A stretch of 64,000 nucleotides of DNA from Paracoccus tegillarcae (GCF_002847305.1 NZ_CP025408.1:3307001-3371000), one strand, 5' to 3'. Positions 9,259 through 18,650 are shown, counted from the first letter of the stretch. The notes: generated by a model not told the origin, from the letters alone. Made by a program: numbers and translations.

Positions 9259-10427
9259 CGATAGCTGCCAGAGAAATTGGGCGGCAGCATCACATCATGG
9301 CGGCCGATATTTTTCACATCGCGTTCGCCGCAAAGCGCCATGCTGGTATCCAGCTCTTTCTGGATAACCTCCAGCGCGCGGGTGACGCCATATTCGCCCA
9401 TCGCCCCCAGCCCGTGAATGAAGGCCCGGCCGATCCAGGTCGAATGGGCACCAAGTGCCAATGCCTTGAGCACATCCTGACCACTGCGGATGCCGCTATC
9501 CATGTGGATTTCGATCTGGTCACCGACCGCCTCTACGATCTCGGGCAGCACCCGAATGGCCGACAAGGCACCGTCCTGCTGGCGGCCGCCATGGTTGGAA
9601 ACGACGATGGCATCGGCGCCGAAATCAGCCGCGATCCGGGCATCATCGGCATCCAGTATCCCCTTCAGGATCAGCTTTCCGCCCCACATGTCGCGGATCT
9701 TGGCGATCTTGTCCCAATCCAGCATCGGATCGAACTGTTCCGCCGTCCAGCTTGACAGGCTGGACATGTCGCCCACCCCTTTGGCATGGCCGACGATATT
9801 GCCAAAGCTGCGGCGCTTGGTCTTGAGCATTCCCATGCCCCACCGCCATTTGGTCGCAAGGTCCATCATCACCGGCAGCGTCAGCTTGGGCGGCGCGCTA
9901 AGTCCGTTTTTCAGATCCTTGTGGCGTTGCCCGAGGATCTGCAGGTCCAGCGTCAGCACCATGGCGCTGCAATTCGCGGCCTTGGCGCGGTTGATGATGT
10001 TTTCCAGAAACTCCTGATCGCGCAGGACGTACAACTGGAACATGAAAGGCTTGGTGGTGTGCTCTGCGACATCCTCGATCGAGCAGATCGACATGGTCGA
10101 CAGGCAGAAGGGCACGCCGAAATCCTCGGCGGCGCGGGCTGCCAATATCTCGCCATCGGCATGCTGCATTCCGGTCATGCCGACCGGCGCCAGACCCACC
10201 GGCATGGCCACAGGCATCCCGATCATCGTGCTTTCGGTGGTGCGGTTCGACATATCCACGGCGACTTTCTGGCGCAGCCGGATATCAGCGAAATCCGACG
10301 TGTTCTCGCGAAAGGTCTGTTCGCTATAGCTGCCCGATTCCGCATAATCGTAGAACATCCTGGGGGTGCGGGCCTTGTGCAGGCGCTTGAGGTCCTCGAT
10401 GCAGGTGATCACGGGCATGGGCAGCAT
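9255..10427 (-). CDS. FMN-dependent alpha-hydroxy-acid dehydrogenase (LldD-like)
   Basis: 390 residues, one TIM-barrel domain of the L-lactate dehydrogenase/glycolate oxidase family. The catalytic base is His279 in VSNHGGRQQDG, with the FMN-phosphate-binding DSGIRSGQDV following. The C-terminal block WIGRAFIHGLGA is typical of LldD. It likely oxidises L-lactate or a related 2-hydroxy acid and feeds electrons to the quinone pool. The start is at MLPMPVITCIED with MPVITC as an alternative. It is the first gene of a two-gene unit with the thioesterase. Confidence 0.9.
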   Translation of the reverse strand: MLPMPVITCIEDLKRLHKARTPRMFYDYAESGSYSEQTFRENTSDFADIRLRQKVAVDMSNRTTESTMIGMPVAMPVGLAPVGMTGMQHADGEILAARAAEDFGVPFCLSTMSICSIEDVAEHTTKPFMFQLYVLRDQEFLENIINRAKAANCSAMVLTLDLQILGQRHKDLKNGLSAPPKLTLPVMMDLATKWRWGMGMLKTKRRSFGNIVGHAKGVGDMSSLSSWTAEQFDPMLDWDKIAKIRDMWGGKLILKGILDADDARIAADFGADAIVVSNHGGRQQDGALSAIRVLPEIVEAVGDQIEIHMDSGIRSGQDVLKALALGAHSTWIGRAFIHGLGAMGEYGVTRALEVIQKELDTSMALCGERDVKNIGRHDVMLPPNFSGSYR

Positions 10428-10430
10428 TCC

Positions 10431-10781
10431 TCAGGATGCGGGGTCAGGACAATCGGGCGCGGCAACGCCGGGCGGGCATTCGGGTGTTTCGGTTTGGCGT
10501 CGCAGTTCATCGGCCCTGCGGCGCAGATCGGCGGCGCGGCGATCCAGCGACGCATCATCCACCGGATCGGGAATCGCATCAGCACGTGCGCGTGTGGCAG
10601 CACCCTGCTGTTCGACCTGCTGGCGAACGGCCTCTTCGCTGGTGTCGGCGGGGCCGGCGTGATCGGGCAGCGATGGTTCGGCCAGGATCTGCTGTGTGGG
10701 CAGCAGACGCGGGTAATTACCCGCATCATCGGTGCAAGCCGCGGCGAAACATAGGGTCAGCAAGGGCAGTGCGCGTAACAT
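10431..10781 (-). CDS. Small lipoprotein, function unknown
   Basis: 116 residues. A type II signal peptide ends in the lipobox FAAAC (Cys16). The mature part is short and polar, with an Arg/Ala/Asp-rich helical stretch (DRRAADLRRRADELRRQ) of coiled-coil character and a Pro/Cys-rich C-terminus with two further cysteines (ECPPGVAAPDCPD). I do not recognise a family. Only 3 bp separate it from the dehydrogenase gene on the same strand, so it may be the first gene of that operon. Confidence 0.7.
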   Translation of the reverse strand: MLRALPLLTLCFAAACTDDAGNYPRLLPTQQILAEPSLPDHAGPADTSEEAVRQQVEQQGAATRARADAIPDPVDDASLDRRAADLRRRADELRRQTETPECPPGVAAPDCPDPAS

Positions 10782-10843
10782 CGCGTCACATTACGCCGCC
10801 TGCCGGGGGTTCACAACGGGGGCGTGTAGCCGCATTAAGGGGC

Positions 10844-11428
10844 ATGGCACGTACCCGAGGCTCCAAAGCAGAAATAACTGGTCCGCTGATCCGCGAGGCG
10901 GCGCTGCGTCTGTTTGCGCGCCATGGCTATGCGGCCGTGTCGATGCGCCAGATTGCGCGCGAGGTCGGAGTGCAGGCCGGCGCGCTTTATGCCTATACGC
11001 CCGACAAACAGGCGCTGCTGTTCGATCTGATGGAAACCCATATGCAGCGGCTGCTGGCAAGCTGGCAGGACGACACCGCCAGTCCGCCACTGGTCCGGCT
11101 GGAACGGTTTGTCAGATTTCACATCGCCGACAGCCTCGATCACAGCGACTCGGTCTTTCTGTCCTATATGGAGTTGCGCAACCTCTCTGAGGTCAATCAC
11201 CGCAAGATCAGCAAACTGCGCCGCGACTACGAAAGCAAGTTGGAAAGCATCCTGCGCGACGGCCAGCAAGATGAGGTGATCGGTGTCGATGACATCCGGC
11301 TCAGCGCGATGGCATTGATCGGGATGCTGACGGCGGTGACGAACTGGTATCGCGCCGGTGGCCGGTTGGATCAGCAGCGTGTCGGCGATATCTATTGGGG
11401 GCTGGCCAAGGGCGCGGTCGGCGCGTAA
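10844..11428 (+). CDS. TetR/AcrR family transcriptional regulator
   Basis: 194 residues starting at MARTRGSK, with AAGGGG directly before it; longer upstream frames run antisense through the lipoprotein gene. The N-terminal TetR helix-turn-helix is clear (IREAALRLFARHGYAAVSMRQIAREVGV, split around residues 14-41, then GALYAYTPDKQALL). The C-terminal ligand-binding part ends in VTNWYRAGGRLD, typical of TetR_C_33-like regulators of fatty-acid or acyl-CoA metabolism. It is divergent from the lipoprotein-dehydrogenase-thioesterase unit, which is a plausible target. Confidence 0.9.
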   Translation: MARTRGSKAEITGPLIREAALRLFARHGYAAVSMRQIAREVGVQAGALYAYTPDKQALLFDLMETHMQRLLASWQDDTASPPLVRLERFVRFHIADSLDHSDSVFLSYMELRNLSEVNHRKISKLRRDYESKLESILRDGQQDEVIGVDDIRLSAMALIGMLTAVTNWYRAGGRLDQQRVGDIYWGLAKGAVGA

Positions 11429-11467
11429 GCCCGATTCATATGGCCTGTTGATGAGGGAGTGAAACGG

Positions 11468-12385
11468 ATGGGTGTCGATATCCTGTGCCTGGGCGAACCG
11501 ATGATGGAGTTCAACCAGCAACCCGATGGCAGCTATCGTTCCGGTCATGGCGGCGACACCGCGAATTGCGCCGTGGCTGCGGCCCGGCAGGGTGCCCAGG
11601 TCGGCATGCTGACCCATCTTGGCAAGGATACGTTCGGCGATTCCTTCTTGCAGCTATGGCACAGCGAGGGCGTCGATACCTCGACCGTGCGGCAGGTCGT
11701 GGACGCGCATACCGGCATCTATTTTGTAACCCACGGGCCCGACGGGCATGAATTCAGCTATTTACGCGCGGGCTCTGCCGCCAGCCGCATGACGCCAGCC
11801 GACCTGCCGACAGATGCGTTGGCCGGCACGAAGATCCTGCATGTATCGGGCATCAGCCAGGCCATTTCCGCCTCTTGCGCGGATACCGTCTTTGCGGCGA
11901 TGCAACAGGTCCGCGCGGCGGGGGGCATGGTTTCCTACGACAGCAACCTGCGGCTGAAACTATGGCCGCTGACGCGTGCGCGGGCCGTGACCCATGCGGC
12001 CATGGCCGAATGCGATATCGCCTTGCCGGGCATGGACGACGCCGAACAGTTGACAGGTCTCAGCGATCCGAACGCCATTGCCGACTTTTACCTGAACCTC
12101 GGCGCAAAAATCGTGGCGCTGACGCTTGGCGCTGCGGGCTCGTTGGTGGCCACGCCCGAGCGGCGCGAACGTGTCGGCGGGCGCAAGGTCAAGGCGGTCG
12201 ACGCAACCGGCGCGGGCGACACCTTTGATGGCGCCTTCCTGGCCCGGATCGCGGCAGGCGATGATCCGTTCGCGGCGGCGCGGTATGCCAATGCCGCCGC
12301 GGCCCTGGCGACACAGGAATACGGTGCGATCGAGCCGATGCCCCGACGCGACGCGGTCGAGGCTTTTCTGGCCGCAGGCGAATGA
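11468..12385 (+). CDS. PfkB family sugar kinase (2-keto-3-deoxygluconate kinase-like)
   Basis: 305 residues. The N-terminal GGDTANCAVAAARQG and the C-terminal PfkB signature DATGAGDTFDGAF (245-257, catalytic Asp251) are both present, and the whole chain resembles KdgK, which phosphorylates 2-keto-3-deoxygluconate in the Entner-Doudoroff pathway. The ATG at 11468 is preferred because GAGGGAG lies nine bases before it; a GTG at 11459 is possible. It stands between tetR and dnaG on the same strand. Confidence 0.88.
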   Translation: MGVDILCLGEPMMEFNQQPDGSYRSGHGGDTANCAVAAARQGAQVGMLTHLGKDTFGDSFLQLWHSEGVDTSTVRQVVDAHTGIYFVTHGPDGHEFSYLRAGSAASRMTPADLPTDALAGTKILHVSGISQAISASCADTVFAAMQQVRAAGGMVSYDSNLRLKLWPLTRARAVTHAAMAECDIALPGMDDAEQLTGLSDPNAIADFYLNLGAKIVALTLGAAGSLVATPERRERVGGRKVKAVDATGAGDTFDGAFLARIAAGDDPFAAARYANAAAALATQEYGAIEPMPRRDAVEAFLAAGE

Positions 12386-12435
12386 CGGCCAATCATCCGC
12401 TTGCTTGAAGCCCTGCGGAGGCCGATAATCGCGCC

Positions 12436-14358
12436 ATGAGCCTGCCACCCGGTTTCCTTGATGAACTGCGCAACCGCGTTCCGATCAGTCGTGTGATCGG
12501 GCCGCGTGTGGTGTGGGATCAGCACAAGTCGAATCAGGCGCGCGGGGACTGGTGGGCGCCATGCCCGTTTCATCAGGAAAAGACCGCCAGCTTTCACTGC
12601 GATGACCAGAAGGGCTTTTATTATTGCTTTGGCTGTCAGGCCAAGGGCGATGCACTGACCTTTCTGCGCGAACTGGATGGGCTGGATTTCATCGAGGCGG
12701 TCAAGGTTCTTGCAGCCGATGCCGGGATGGAGGTGCCAGAGCCTGATCCCCGCGCCCGCGAGCGGCAGGATCGGCGGGCGGAACTGGCCGATGTGACCGA
12801 GGCCGCCAATCGCTGGTTCCGGCTGCAATTGCAAACGGCAGGCGCATCAGCGGCGCGCGATTATCTGGCACGGCGCGGATTGGATGCGCAGACGCTGGAA
12901 CGTTTCCAGATCGGCTTTGCGCCCAACAGCCGCACGGCGCTGACACAGGCGTTGCGCGACAAGGGCATGGATGAGGCACTGATCGTCGCAGCCGGCATGT
13001 CTGCGAAACCGGATGATGGTCGGGCCGCCTATGACCGTTTTCGCGACAGGATCATCTTTCCGATCCGCGACGGGCGCGATCGGATCATCGGCTTTGGCGG
13101 GCGGGCAATGGCGGCGGATGCGCGCGCCAAGTACCTCAACAGCCCCGAGACCCCGCTCTTCGACAAGGGACGCAACCTTTATCATATCGGGCCGGCGCGG
13201 ACGGCCGTTGCAAAGGGCGCGCCCTTGCTGGTGGCCGAAGGCTATATGGATGTGATCGCATTGGTGCGTGCCGGGTTCGAGGGCGCGGTCGCACCCCTGG
13301 GCACCGCCATTACCGAGGATCAGTTGCGGCTGATGTGGCGCGTGTCGCCCGAACCGGTGATCATGCTGGACGGCGATGCTGCCGGGCAACGCGCGGCCTT
13401 GCGGCTGGTCGATCTGGCGCTGCCAATGACCGCGCCGGGCCAGGCACTGCGGTTTGCCACCATGCCGGTGGGACAGGATCCAGATGATCTGATCGCCAGC
13501 GAAGGGGCAGGGGCGATGGCCGCGATCATCGCCGGCGCGCGACCTCTGGTCGACCTGCTATGGCAGCGCGAAACCGAGGGCCGCGTCTTTGACAGCCCCG
13601 AGCGCAAGGCGGCGCTGGATCACGCGCTGCGCAAGGCCATCGCCGTCATTCCTGACGAGGCGACGCGCGCGCATTACGCCGCCGAGATCCGTGACAAACG
13701 TGCGCAATTGTTCGGGGCAGCCCGCAAGGATCGCGGCGGGCCGAGTGATCGCGGCCAGCGCGGCGGTGGTGGCGGCTGGCAGCCGCGCGCCAAGCCGGGG
13801 TCAGAGCCTGCGCGCGCACAGACCCGGGCCTCGGTCTTCGTCAGCCGCGATGCCGGCGCCGGCATTCTTGAGGGCGAGGTCTTGCTGCGCTGCGCCCTGC
13901 ACCCCGAAATGATCGAACTGGTCGAATCCCGGCTGGAACGCCTGCAGCCAACCGATCCTGACCGCGCCGCCCTGCTGCACGACCTGCTGGCCGGCGCCAG
14001 CAGTGAGGCAGGCGCACGCGCATTGGAAAATCTGAAGGCCGACGCGCATCTAGGGCTGGTGGCGGCGATGACCGGGCAGGACGACCCACAGAAATCAGAG
14101 GCCATTCTCAGCCAGCTTTTTGACCGGCTGGATGCGCGCAGGGCGGAACGGTCCGAACTGACCCGCGCCGAGGCCGAGATCGCGGGCGAGGCCGATGAGG
14201 GGCTGACCTGGCGGGTCACGCAGATCACCCGCGCCCGTCAGCGCGCCGAACATCCAGAGATGGAGGACTCGACCGATCTGGGCGAGAACAGGGATGAATT
14301 ATCGGCCCAGCTTGCCGATTTCGTCGCTGGCGAGATTTGGCGCAAAAACCGCAAATAG
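12436..14358 (+). CDS. dnaG: DNA primase DnaG
   Basis: 640 residues. DnaG makes RNA primers at the replication fork. The CHC2 zinc finger uses Cys43, His46, Cys64 and Cys67 (CPFH and CFGC). The catalytic core follows, with the toprim motifs LLVAEGYMDVIAL and MLDGDAAGQRAA around residues 270-325. A Gly/Arg-rich linker (RGQRGGGGG) at about 433-445 leads to the C-terminal DnaB-binding region. It is the first gene of the macromolecular-synthesis pair dnaG-rpoD, which here is split by the SdrD-like gene. Confidence 0.97.
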   Translation: MSLPPGFLDELRNRVPISRVIGPRVVWDQHKSNQARGDWWAPCPFHQEKTASFHCDDQKGFYYCFGCQAKGDALTFLRELDGLDFIEAVKVLAADAGMEVPEPDPRARERQDRRAELADVTEAANRWFRLQLQTAGASAARDYLARRGLDAQTLERFQIGFAPNSRTALTQALRDKGMDEALIVAAGMSAKPDDGRAAYDRFRDRIIFPIRDGRDRIIGFGGRAMAADARAKYLNSPETPLFDKGRNLYHIGPARTAVAKGAPLLVAEGYMDVIALVRAGFEGAVAPLGTAITEDQLRLMWRVSPEPVIMLDGDAAGQRAALRLVDLALPMTAPGQALRFATMPVGQDPDDLIASEGAGAMAAIIAGARPLVDLLWQRETEGRVFDSPERKAALDHALRKAIAVIPDEATRAHYAAEIRDKRAQLFGAARKDRGGPSDRGQRGGGGGWQPRAKPGSEPARAQTRASVFVSRDAGAGILEGEVLLRCALHPEMIELVESRLERLQPTDPDRAALLHDLLAGASSEAGARALENLKADAHLGLVAAMTGQDDPQKSEAILSQLFDRLDARRAERSELTRAEAEIAGEADEGLTWRVTQITRARQRAEHPEMEDSTDLGENRDELSAQLADFVAGEIWRKNRK

Positions 14359-14435
14359 CGCATTGTGGTTGGAAAGCTTTGACCAGCAAACCCTAAGCTC
14401 ATCCCTATTGATGAAATTCATTTTGGGGGTGTGCT

Positions 14436-16004
14436 ATGGCTGTGCTTGGCAGAGTCTTTCTGGACGAAAATCGCGACAATATCGACAATGACAACTCTGG
14501 CGTCAGGTGGGTGCTGGTGCAGCTGCGCACACCCGAGGGCGGGATTGTGGCGGAGATGCGAACCGATGCGGCGGGTGCCTATCGGTTCGAAGACGTGCCG
14601 CCGGGCGAATATGTGGTGCGGTTCGGCTATCCCGGTGATGGTCTGTCCTATGTGCAGCCGAATGTCGGTGGTGACGAGGCTGCGGACAGCGATGCCATGG
14701 CGCTGGCGAACGGTCGCGCGCTGTCCGAGGTGATCGTCGTGGGCAGCGCCGATGACATCGTGCAGGTCGATGCCGGCGCAGCCAGCCCCCCTGACGACGC
14801 GACGGTCGAAGGGCGGGCCTTTCTGGATGCAAACGGCAATGGTATTGACGATACCGCACTGGGACTGGCTGAGGCAGGCATGGCGCATATACTGGTGCAG
14901 TTACGCACGCCCGAGGGCGCCATCATCGCCGAGACTCGCACCGATGCAGAGGGCCGTTACAGCTTTGATGGCATCGCGGCGGGCGAGTATACGATCCGCT
15001 TTGGTCGCGCAGGCAGTGACGATTTCGAATTCGTCGACCCCCATAGCGCCCCCGGCACGGATCTGGACAGCGAGGCCGTGCCAAATGCCAACGGGGTCGC
15101 CTACACGCAGGAATTTTCTCTGGATGATGGTCAGGCGCTGGATGGCGTGAATGCAGGTTACCAGATCGCCGAAGGCGGGGACGCCGATGGCCGGATAAGC
15201 GGTCGGGTATTCGAAGACCTGAATGGGAACGGTATCGACGACGGCGAGCCGGGCATTGCCGGCATCCCCTTGTATCTGCGAATGCCAGAGGGGTCTGAAC
15301 AGTTGGACCGGATGGTCATGTCGGACGCGGATGGCAATTACGTCTTTACGGGGCTCGAGCAGGGCATCTATGCCGTCGATATCGACTATGAAACCGGCAG
15401 AACGGCTGATGGCCGTCACGCGGTCGCCGCAAATCAGGGCGGCGACGAGGGTGTCGACAGCGATTTCTATCTGTATGAAATCCCCGAGCGCGAAAGCCAC
15501 GGCAGCTTCGGCGCGCCGAATATCGTGATCCTCGGCAGCGACGCTGTCCAACCCGATGTCGATCTGGGGCTGAGCCCACCGCCCGATGACCCCGATCTTG
15601 CGGGCGTCACCGGGCGGGTCTTTCTGGATCTCAATGGCAACGGGCTGGATGATGGCGAGCCAGGGCTTGCGGGCGTGCGGGTCGGACTGAGAAGGGATTT
15701 CAACGCGCGCGATTCCACGACAACCTATGATGTGACTGACGAGAACGGCGAGTACAGCCTTGCGGGGTTTGAGGCAACGGCCACGCAAGGTCAGGGGATC
15801 GAATACCTGTTACTGTTTGAACGCCCCGGTCCCGGTTATGCGATCACCGAAACTGATGTAGGCGACGATGACAGCATCGACAGCGATGGCGCCGCTGTCT
15901 TTTTCACCTTCGAGACGGGCGAGACCCGCACCGATCAGGATCTGGGCTATCTGCCCCCGCCGCAGGCGCCCTCTGATGCGGATGCGTTCATGTTTGACCT
16001 CTAG
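14436..16004 (+). CDS. SdrD B-like repeat protein (four repeats), probably secreted
   Basis: 522 residues consisting almost wholly of four SdrD B-like/Cna-B-like beta domains at about 4-113, 125-242, 255-378 and 392-505. Each opens with GRVFxDxNGNGxDD-type Asp-rich calcium-binding loops and has a D-x-x-G-x-Y-x-F motif in the middle. Repeats 1 and 2 share long stretches (LVQLRTPEG, TDAxGxYxF). The protein is very acidic. It has no N-terminal signal peptide and no LPXTG; the C-terminus DADAFMFDL resembles the hydrophobic ends of type I secretion substrates. It starts 77 bp after dnaG and lies before the rpoD promoter. The function is unknown: surface adhesin or matrix protein is a guess. Confidence 0.82.
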   Translation: MAVLGRVFLDENRDNIDNDNSGVRWVLVQLRTPEGGIVAEMRTDAAGAYRFEDVPPGEYVVRFGYPGDGLSYVQPNVGGDEAADSDAMALANGRALSEVIVVGSADDIVQVDAGAASPPDDATVEGRAFLDANGNGIDDTALGLAEAGMAHILVQLRTPEGAIIAETRTDAEGRYSFDGIAAGEYTIRFGRAGSDDFEFVDPHSAPGTDLDSEAVPNANGVAYTQEFSLDDGQALDGVNAGYQIAEGGDADGRISGRVFEDLNGNGIDDGEPGIAGIPLYLRMPEGSEQLDRMVMSDADGNYVFTGLEQGIYAVDIDYETGRTADGRHAVAANQGGDEGVDSDFYLYEIPERESHGSFGAPNIVILGSDAVQPDVDLGLSPPPDDPDLAGVTGRVFLDLNGNGLDDGEPGLAGVRVGLRRDFNARDSTTTYDVTDENGEYSLAGFEATATQGQGIEYLLLFERPGPGYAITETDVGDDDSIDSDGAAVFFTFETGETRTDQDLGYLPPPQAPSDADAFMFDL

Positions 16005-16029
16005 GCTTCTCGCGGGCCAAATCGGCCGC

Positions 16030-16067
16030 ATCCAGGGTGATTCGTTTTCGAACGAATCACCCTGGAT
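16030..16067 (+). repeat. Perfect 17-bp inverted repeat with TTCG tetraloop
   Basis: The arms 16030-16046 and 16051-16067 are perfect reverse complements around TTCG, which would form a hyperstable hairpin in RNA on either strand. There is no T run after it, so it is at best a Rho-assisted end of the dnaG/SdrD transcript. The inner arm sequence GGTGATTCG / CGAATCACC recurs at 16131-16157. Confidence 0.85.
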
Positions 16068-16087
16068 TGCAATTGCCCGGGTGCCCT

Positions 16088-16115
16088 TTGATTCGGGATA
16101 AGGCCCACCTATATT
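16088..16115 (+). promoter_or_regulatory. Predicted rpoD promoter
   Basis: TTGATT at 16088-16093 and TATATT at 16110-16115 with a 16-base spacer form a sigma-70-like promoter. The GANTC methylation site at 16090-16094 overlaps the -35 element. Confidence 0.55.
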
Positions 16116-16130
16116 GGGTCCGCAACACCC

Positions 16131-16157
16131 GGTGATTCGCCGCAGGTACGAATCACC
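16131..16157 (+). repeat. Second copy of the GGTGATTCG inverted repeat, in the rpoD leader
   Basis: A 9-bp perfect inverted repeat (16131-16139 with 16149-16157) uses the same arm sequence as the hairpin at 16030-16067. It lies in the predicted 5' untranslated region, ending 11 bases before the rpoD Shine-Dalgarno sequence GAAGGAG. Confidence 0.7.
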
Positions 16158-16180
16158 CGCGCCGTGAGAAGGAGCCCTGG

Positions 16181-18172
16181 ATGGCCGCCAAGGACGACGA
16201 CGACCAGAAGAACGACAAGGACGACAACGCCCATTCGTTGGATATGAGCCAGGCCGCGGTCAAGAAGATGATCGCCGAGGCACGCGAGCGCGGCTTTATC
16301 ACCTATGACCAGTTGAATACCGTCCTGCCGCCCGAACAGGTCAGCAGCGAGCAGATCGAAGACGTCATGTCGATGCTGTCCGAAATGGGCATCAACGTGA
16401 TCGAGGACGAGGACGAGGCCGAAGAGGGCGATCAGCCGGGCGGGGATCTGACGACCACCTCGACTGCCGGCCGCGAAGTCGCCGTTTCCAACACCACCAC
16501 CGAAAAGCTGGATCGGACCGATGATCCGGTGCGCATGTATCTGCGCGAGATGGGTTCGGTTGAACTGCTTTCGCGTGAGGGCGAGATCGCCATCGCCAAG
16601 CGCATCGAAGCCGGTCGCAACACAATGATCGCCGGCCTGTGCGAAAGCCCGCTGACCTTCAAGGCCATCACCATGTGGCGTCAGGAACTTCTGGAAGAAG
16701 ACATCCTGCTGCGCGACGTCATCGACCTTGAGACCACCTTTGGTCAGTCGATGGGCGAAGAAGAGGATGGCGACGACACCGAAGAACTGAAGACCGCGCA
16801 ACCGGCAACCGCCGAAAAGGATGGCGAGGCCAAGGTCGATGCCGATGGCCAGCCGCTGGCCGCTGATGATGACGACGACGACGAGGATGACGAGGGCGCC
16901 AACCTGTCGCTGGCCGCGATGGAAGCCGCGCTGAAACCCAAGGTGCTCGAAACCCTGGGCGTGATCGCGCGTGACTATGAGATGCTGGCCGATATGCAGG
17001 ACCAGCGCATGTCATCGACCCTGAACGAGGATGACACGTTCTCGATCAAGGACGAATCCGCCTATCAAAAGCTGCGCAGCGAGATCGTCGCGCTGGTGAA
17101 CGAGCTTCACCTGCACAACAACCGGATCGAGGCGCTGGTCGATCAGCTATACGGGATCAACCGTCGTATCGTCAGCATCGACAGCGGCATGGTCAAACTG
17201 GCCGATTCCGCACGCATCAACCGGCGCGAATTCATCGACGTCTATCGCGGCGCCGAGCTGGACCCGACATGGGTCGAGCGCATGTCCGAAAATCAGGGCC
17301 GGGGCTGGCAGGCGCTGTTCGAGCGGTCGCGCGATCAGGTCGAGGCGCTGCGCTCGGACATGGCCATGGTCGGCCAGCATGTGGGCGTGGATATCGACGA
17401 ATTCCGCCGCATCGTGAACCAGGTCCAGCGCGGCGAGCGCGAGGCGCGTCAGGCCAAGAAGGAAATGGTCGAGGCAAACCTGCGTCTGGTCATCTCGATT
17501 GCCAAGAAATACACGAACCGTGGCCTGCAATTTCTTGATCTTATTCAGGAAGGCAATATCGGCCTGATGAAGGCCGTCGACAAGTTCGAGTACCGCCGGG
17601 GCTACAAGTTCAGCACCTATGCGACATGGTGGATTCGTCAGGCCATCACCCGGTCCATCGCGGATCAGGCGCGCACGATCCGTATCCCGGTCCACATGAT
17701 CGAAACGATCAACAAGCTGGTCCGCACCGGTCGGCAGATGCTGCACGAGATCGGCCGCGAACCGACGCCGGAAGAACTGGCCGAAAAGCTGCAAATGCCG
17801 CTGGAAAAGGTTCGCAAGGTGATGAAAATCGCCAAGGAACCGATCAGCCTTGAAACCCCGATCGGGGACGAGGAAGACAGCCAGCTGGGTGACTTCATCG
17901 AGGACAAGAATGCCGTGCTGCCACTGGACAGCGCCATTCAGGAAAACCTCAAGGAGACCACCACCCGCGTTCTGGCCAGCCTGACCCCGCGCGAGGAACG
18001 GGTTCTGCGGATGCGTTTCGGCATTGGCATGAACACCGATCACACGCTGGAAGAGGTTGGTCAGCAGTTCAGCGTCACCCGCGAACGGATCCGTCAGATC
18101 GAGGCCAAGGCGCTGCGCAAGCTGAAGCATCCGTCGCGCAGTCGCAAGCTGCGGTCCTTCCTTGATCAGTGA
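16181..18172 (+). CDS. rpoD: RNA polymerase primary sigma factor RpoD (sigma-70)
   Basis: 663 residues. The N-terminus holds region 1.1, then region 1.2 ([21 protein letters not shown]), and a long non-conserved region with an acidic run of Asp/Glu around residues 226-240. Region 2 (from about residue 452, [14 protein letters not shown], then [14 protein letters not shown]) recognises the -10 element and melts DNA; region 4 ([20 protein letters not shown]) recognises the -35. The start ATG follows GAAGGAGC. The stop overlaps the start of the BLUF gene by 11 bp. Confidence 0.98.
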   Translation: MAAKDDDDQKNDKDDNAHSLDMSQAAVKKMIAEARERGFITYDQLNTVLPPEQVSSEQIEDVMSMLSEMGINVIEDEDEAEEGDQPGGDLTTTSTAGREVAVSNTTTEKLDRTDDPVRMYLREMGSVELLSREGEIAIAKRIEAGRNTMIAGLCESPLTFKAITMWRQELLEEDILLRDVIDLETTFGQSMGEEEDGDDTEELKTAQPATAEKDGEAKVDADGQPLAADDDDDDEDDEGANLSLAAMEAALKPKVLETLGVIARDYEMLADMQDQRMSSTLNEDDTFSIKDESAYQKLRSEIVALVNELHLHNNRIEALVDQLYGINRRIVSIDSGMVKLADSARINRREFIDVYRGAELDPTWVERMSENQGRGWQALFERSRDQVEALRSDMAMVGQHVGVDIDEFRRIVNQVQRGEREARQAKKEMVEANLRLVISIAKKYTNRGLQFLDLIQEGNIGLMKAVDKFEYRRGYKFSTYATWWIRQAITRSIADQARTIRIPVHMIETINKLVRTGRQMLHEIGREPTPEELAEKLQMPLEKVRKVMKIAKEPISLETPIGDEEDSQLGDFIEDKNAVLPLDSAIQENLKETTTRVLASLTPREERVLRMRFGIGMNTDHTLEEVGQQFSVTRERIRQIEAKALRKLKHPSRSRKLRSFLDQ

Positions 18173-18587
18173 TACGGGCGCGGAAATAGAACTGACCCAT
18201 TTCCTCTATCGCAGCACTGCCAGAGGGGATCTGGGTCAGGATGAGGTCAACCTGATCATCGCCAAGGCGAGCCGGCGCAACCATGCTATCGGTCTGACCG
18301 GCTGCCTGCATTACGAAGATGGGTTGTTCTTTCAGTGGCTGGAGGGACCAAGAACCGCGTTGGATAAGATGATCCAACTGATCCTCGCGGACCCACGTCA
18401 TTCCGACATCGCCAAGCTTTCCTATGGCAGTTCGGCGCAACGCCATTTCCCGGAATGGGCCATGCGCCCGACCAGCCGTGCACAGGGATCTCTGATGGAC
18501 TGGGTCGCCACGACCGATGTCTCGACGGTCAATCGAGGCGCTTATGCCGGCGCCGTCTCGGCATTTCTGGTGGCGATCACGCATTAA
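18162..18587 (+). CDS. BLUF-domain blue-light sensor protein
   Basis: 141 residues, essentially a single BLUF domain that binds FAD and senses blue light. All key positions of the AppA photocycle are present at matching spacing: Tyr16, Asn40, Gln58, Trp99 and Met101 correspond to AppA Tyr21, Asn45, Gln63, Trp104 and Met106. The core [19 protein letters not shown] is typical. There is no effector domain, so it must act on a partner protein. The only suitable start is a TTG at 18162 inside the rpoD 3' end, so translation is probably coupled to rpoD; an ATT/CTG start nearby cannot be excluded. A terminator follows at 18617-18644. Confidence 0.9.
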   Translation: MISDTGAEIELTHFLYRSTARGDLGQDEVNLIIAKASRRNHAIGLTGCLHYEDGLFFQWLEGPRTALDKMIQLILADPRHSDIAKLSYGSSAQRHFPEWAMRPTSRAQGSLMDWVATTDVSTVNRGAYAGAVSAFLVAITH

Positions 18588-18616
18588 ACGAACGCCCGTT
18601 TTCGCATGCCAATTCC

Positions 18617-18650
18617 AATCGCCGCCGGTTCTCTGGCGGCGATTTTCGTT
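18617..18650 (+). terminator. Terminator of the rpoD-BLUF unit
   Basis: A perfect 10-bp stem (18617-18626 with 18635-18644), loop GGTTCTCT, is followed by TTCGTT. It supports a common transcript for rpoD and the BLUF gene. The rest of the gap to 18944 contains no further ORF that I can support. Confidence 0.7.
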
